Shown here piece by piece: positions 29,036 to 31,164 of a stretch of DNA of 31,164 nucleotides (position 1 is the stretch's first letter; every line of letters begins with the position of its first letter). The DNA is from CAZLNO01 sp964561005. GTDB lineage: Bacteria; Pseudomonadota; Alphaproteobacteria; Kiloniellales; Rhodovibrionaceae. The stretch spans positions 1 to 31,164 of the forward strand of contig CAZLNO010000037.1 of assembly GCA_964561005.1 (NCBI GenBank). Reading direction: 5' to 3'. A program made the position numbers and the translations under genes. A model generated the notes under the pieces. That model searched no databases. It was not told where the DNA came from and saw only the letters and a list, made by a program, of their open reading frames with translations.

Positions 29036-31035
29036 GCCTCCTCGGGCTGCACCTCTGCCTGGGGCTGGCGGTGGCGGCCCCGGCGGCGACGGCCCAGGAC
29101 TCCGCCGCCGATCCGCCGGCGAACCAGGGGGTGCGCATCACCCCGCCGCCCGGCGAGAGCGGCGAGGCGTTCCTGGACACCCAGCCGACGCGGCAGAAGG
29201 CGATCACGCCCGCCGACATCGCGGCGCTGCGCTATTACCTGCGCAGCGGCCAGCGCGAGAAGTATCGCGCGGAGGTGGCCCGGCTGCGGCGCATCGACCC
29301 GACCTGGACGCCGCCGCCCGACCTGGACCGCCCCGGCCCGCTGGTCGACGAGCGGCCGCTGTGGGAGCTGTTCAGCGCCGGGAAGTACGGCGAGCTGCGC
29401 TCGCGCATCGCCACCCTGAAGCAGCAACATCCCGGCTGGGAGCCTTCCCGGGCGCTGCGCCGGCAGCTCTCCCTGGCCGAGGAGCGCCAGCGTTTGATCG
29501 CCGCCAGCGACAACAGGCAATGGCGGACCGTGATCGCCGTGGCCGAGGCGACCCCGGAACTGCTGGCCTGCGAGAGCGTGGACATGATGTGGCGCACCGC
29601 CGAGGCCCACGCCGAGCAGGGGCGCAAGCGCGAGGCGCACGACCTCTACGCCGACATCCTGCGTGACTGCGCGGACACCGACGTGCGGCTGGCGACGCTG
29701 CTGAAGGCGGACCGGCACTTCTCGGGATCGCGTCTGGAAAGCCTGGTGGCGTTGGAGCGCCGGCGCGAGCACGGCCGCCAGGAACAGGCGGCCTTTCGCA
29801 AGGTGCTGAGCCAGCTTCAACTCAGCCGGCTGGCGCGCGCCGCCTCGGGCCGCGGCGGCATTCCCGCGGGCGAGCTGGAGCGCTATCAGAAGGAGGCGCG
29901 GGCCGAGAAGAGCGTCGCCAAGGCGAACCTGATCGGCTGGTACTACTTCAACCGCAAGCAGGACGAGGCCGCCCGCGCGTGGTTCCGCCGCTCGATGGAC
30001 TGGCGGGCCAACGCCGAGGCGGCGCGCGGCCTGGCCGAGAGCTATCGGCGCACCGGCGACCACGACAAGGCCGAGGCGCTGGCCCGGGACTGGCGCGGCA
30101 GGTCGAAGGCGCTGCGCCGGGTTCATGCCAACGTGGCGCGGGAGCGCCTGACCGGCGAGCTGGGCGGGCTGACGCCGGAACGCCTGGAGCGCTATCGCAG
30201 GATCGCCGTCGAGGAGAAGGACGCCGGCCTGGCCAGCGCGCTGGGCTGGCAGGCCTACAACGCGCGGAACTATGCGGCGGCGGCCACCTGGTTCGAGCGC
30301 GCGCTGTCCTGGAAGCCGGATTCGGGCGCCGCGGAGGGGCTGGCCCTGGCGTACTTCCAGATGGGCGAGCAGGCGAAGTTCCGCGCGGTGGTCGACGAAT
30401 GGGGGCCGAAATACGCCGCCGTCCGGGAGCTTGGCGAGAGCGTCGGCGCCACCGGCCCGCTGGGCAAGGCCGCGGGCACGGGGAACTACGGCAAGTGCGT
30501 CCGCCTGGCCCGCGAGCTGCGCGGCGGCGACGCCTACGACGCCGGCGCGGCGCTGCAGAGCGGCTGGTGCCTGCTGGCGCTGGAGCGGCCGACCGAGGCC
30601 CGCTTCCGCTTTCGCGAGGCGGCGGACATGGCCGGCAAGGGCAACAAGGTGCTGCGCACCGACGCCGCGACGGGGGAGGCGATGGCGCTGCTGTCGCTGG
30701 ACCAGCCCGAGCGCGCGATGGCGGCGATCGAGCGCGCCGATGTGCCGGACGACATGCGCCGCGAGCTGAAGGCGCGGGCCCTGGCGCGTCAGGCCTTTCT
30801 GGCCCACGAGCGGGAGCGCTACCGTCTGACGCTCGACCTGATCGCCCGGCGCGCCGCGATCGCGCCGCCGGATCGCGGTCTGTCGATGCTGCACGGCTGG
30901 ACCCACTACCAGCTCGGCAACTACTTCGACGCCAACGACATCTTCAAGCGCCTCGACCGCAACCTCAGCACCGAGGACACCCGCCACGCGCTGGAGGCGG
31001 TGCGCGAGGCCATGCACGGGAACACGATCATCTGA
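29014..31035 (+). CDS. periplasmic TPR protein of the cellulose operon (BcsK-like, no barrel)
   Basis: 673 residues. A signal peptide (LGLHLCLGLAVAAPAATAQ), a short Pro-rich linker, then helical TPR-like repeats to the end (for example ANLIGWYYFNRKQDEAARAW, ASALGWQAYNARNYAAAATW, MLHGWTHYQLGNYFDANDIF). Classical BcsC has about 1,150 residues, with TPRs plus a 16-stranded outer-membrane barrel; here the barrel is wholly absent and the gene ends with a normal stop. It corresponds to the TPR protein called BcsK in Agrobacterium-type (type III) operons, which probably binds peptidoglycan or BcsB; the assignment is by position and architecture. The outer-membrane pore must be supplied from elsewhere. 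ATG at 29014 overlaps bcsZ by 22 bases. Confidence 0.88.
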   Translation: MDLRGKLSLLGLHLCLGLAVAAPAATAQDSAADPPANQGVRITPPPGESGEAFLDTQPTRQKAITPADIAALRYYLRSGQREKYRAEVARLRRIDPTWTPPPDLDRPGPLVDERPLWELFSAGKYGELRSRIATLKQQHPGWEPSRALRRQLSLAEERQRLIAASDNRQWRTVIAVAEATPELLACESVDMMWRTAEAHAEQGRKREAHDLYADILRDCADTDVRLATLLKADRHFSGSRLESLVALERRREHGRQEQAAFRKVLSQLQLSRLARAASGRGGIPAGELERYQKEARAEKSVAKANLIGWYYFNRKQDEAARAWFRRSMDWRANAEAARGLAESYRRTGDHDKAEALARDWRGRSKALRRVHANVARERLTGELGGLTPERLERYRRIAVEEKDAGLASALGWQAYNARNYAAAATWFERALSWKPDSGAAEGLALAYFQMGEQAKFRAVVDEWGPKYAAVRELGESVGATGPLGKAAGTGNYGKCVRLARELRGGDAYDAGAALQSGWCLLALERPTEARFRFREAADMAGKGNKVLRTDAATGEAMALLSLDQPERAMAAIERADVPDDMRRELKARALARQAFLAHERERYRLTLDLIARRAAIAPPDRGLSMLHGWTHYQLGNYFDANDIFKRLDRNLSTEDTRHALEAVREAMHGNTII

Positions 31036-31078
31036 TGGCGCCGAGCTTCGCGAATCAGGGCACTGCGAAGGCTTCATG

Positions 31079-31164
31079 CTTCGACAGGCTCAGCATGAGG
31101 AACTTCCGTCAGGGCGCCAAGTCGCCATGTCAGCACGAGTCCCTCATCTTGAGCTTGTCGTCCC
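31079..31164. repeat. paired dispersed intergenic repeat (CTTCGACAAGCTCAGG family)
   Basis: CTTCGACAGGCTCAGCATGAGG (31079-31100) and, inverted, the 19 bases at 31142-31160 match 16 of 19 as inverted arms about 40 bases apart. The same family occurs at 1-17. The 43 bases between the TPR stop and this element hold nothing recognisable. The window ends inside the element. Confidence 0.75.

Noticed and set aside
29014..31035. Truncated bcsC through a frameshift
   Set aside because: The gene ends in a normal stop just before an intergenic repeat, and no barrel-like sequence is visible in any frame downstream, so it appears to be a natural TPR-only protein.

Overview
The window is about 31 kb of very GC-rich DNA. 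It looks like the chromosome of a free-living alphaproteobacterium, probably Rhodospirillales-like. The evidence is the protein content (alphaproteobacterial AccA and LepA), the run polyprenyl synthetase / DUF2007 / N6-methyltransferase / S49 peptidase, a DUF4743-type Nudix protein, and intergenic repeats of the type CTTCGACAAGCTCAGGATGAGG. No rRNA, tRNA, CRISPR array, transposase or phage gene was seen. Both ends lie in that same dispersed repeat family, so this may be a contig whose assembly stopped at repeats.

Layout. (1) 81-2453, minus strand: a SLATT-like two-TM coiled-coil protein, a secreted histidine phosphatase, a palindromic composite repeat and a 56-residue ORF resembling the tail of MazE antitoxins. 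(2) 2446-4632, minus: a TPP riboswitch, a ThiY/NMT1-type periplasmic binding protein and a secreted Vgb-like beta-propeller. (3) 4750-5703, plus: accA. (4) 5811-9861: a TPR/SPOR lipoprotein with a small partner (minus), then, across an AT-rich island, a ParA / ribbon-helix-helix / PAS-like / small membrane protein cluster (plus). (5) 9890-16783: polyprenyl diphosphate synthase (minus) and a housekeeping run (plus) of DUF2007, methyltransferase, S49 peptidase, zinc-ribbon membrane protein, small ACT-like protein, Nudix hydrolase and lepA. (6) 17090-20572, minus: a two-subunit CoA-transferase family I pair and a gamma-glutamyltransferase-family protein. (7) 20863-31035, plus: a cellulose synthesis operon in which four accessory genes (small membrane protein, acidic coiled-coil protein, MinD/ParA-like ATPase, proline-rich single-TM protein) precede bcsA, bcsB, bcsZ and a periplasmic TPR gene.

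The cellulose operon is the main system. BcsA keeps all catalytic motifs and a PilZ domain with the RxxxR and DxSxxG c-di-GMP motifs. BcsB and BcsZ look intact. The last gene has only a signal peptide and TPR-like helices, with no outer-membrane barrel, so cellulose must cross the outer membrane through something not encoded here. The ATPase and its small neighbours sit where bcsP/bcsQ or bcsR/bcsQ sit in other operons but are not clear members of those families.

The other notable theme is compact intergenic structure: a composite two-hairpin repeat present twice in full and once as a half, a five-hairpin cluster after lepA, and a terminator-like hairpin in front of lepA.
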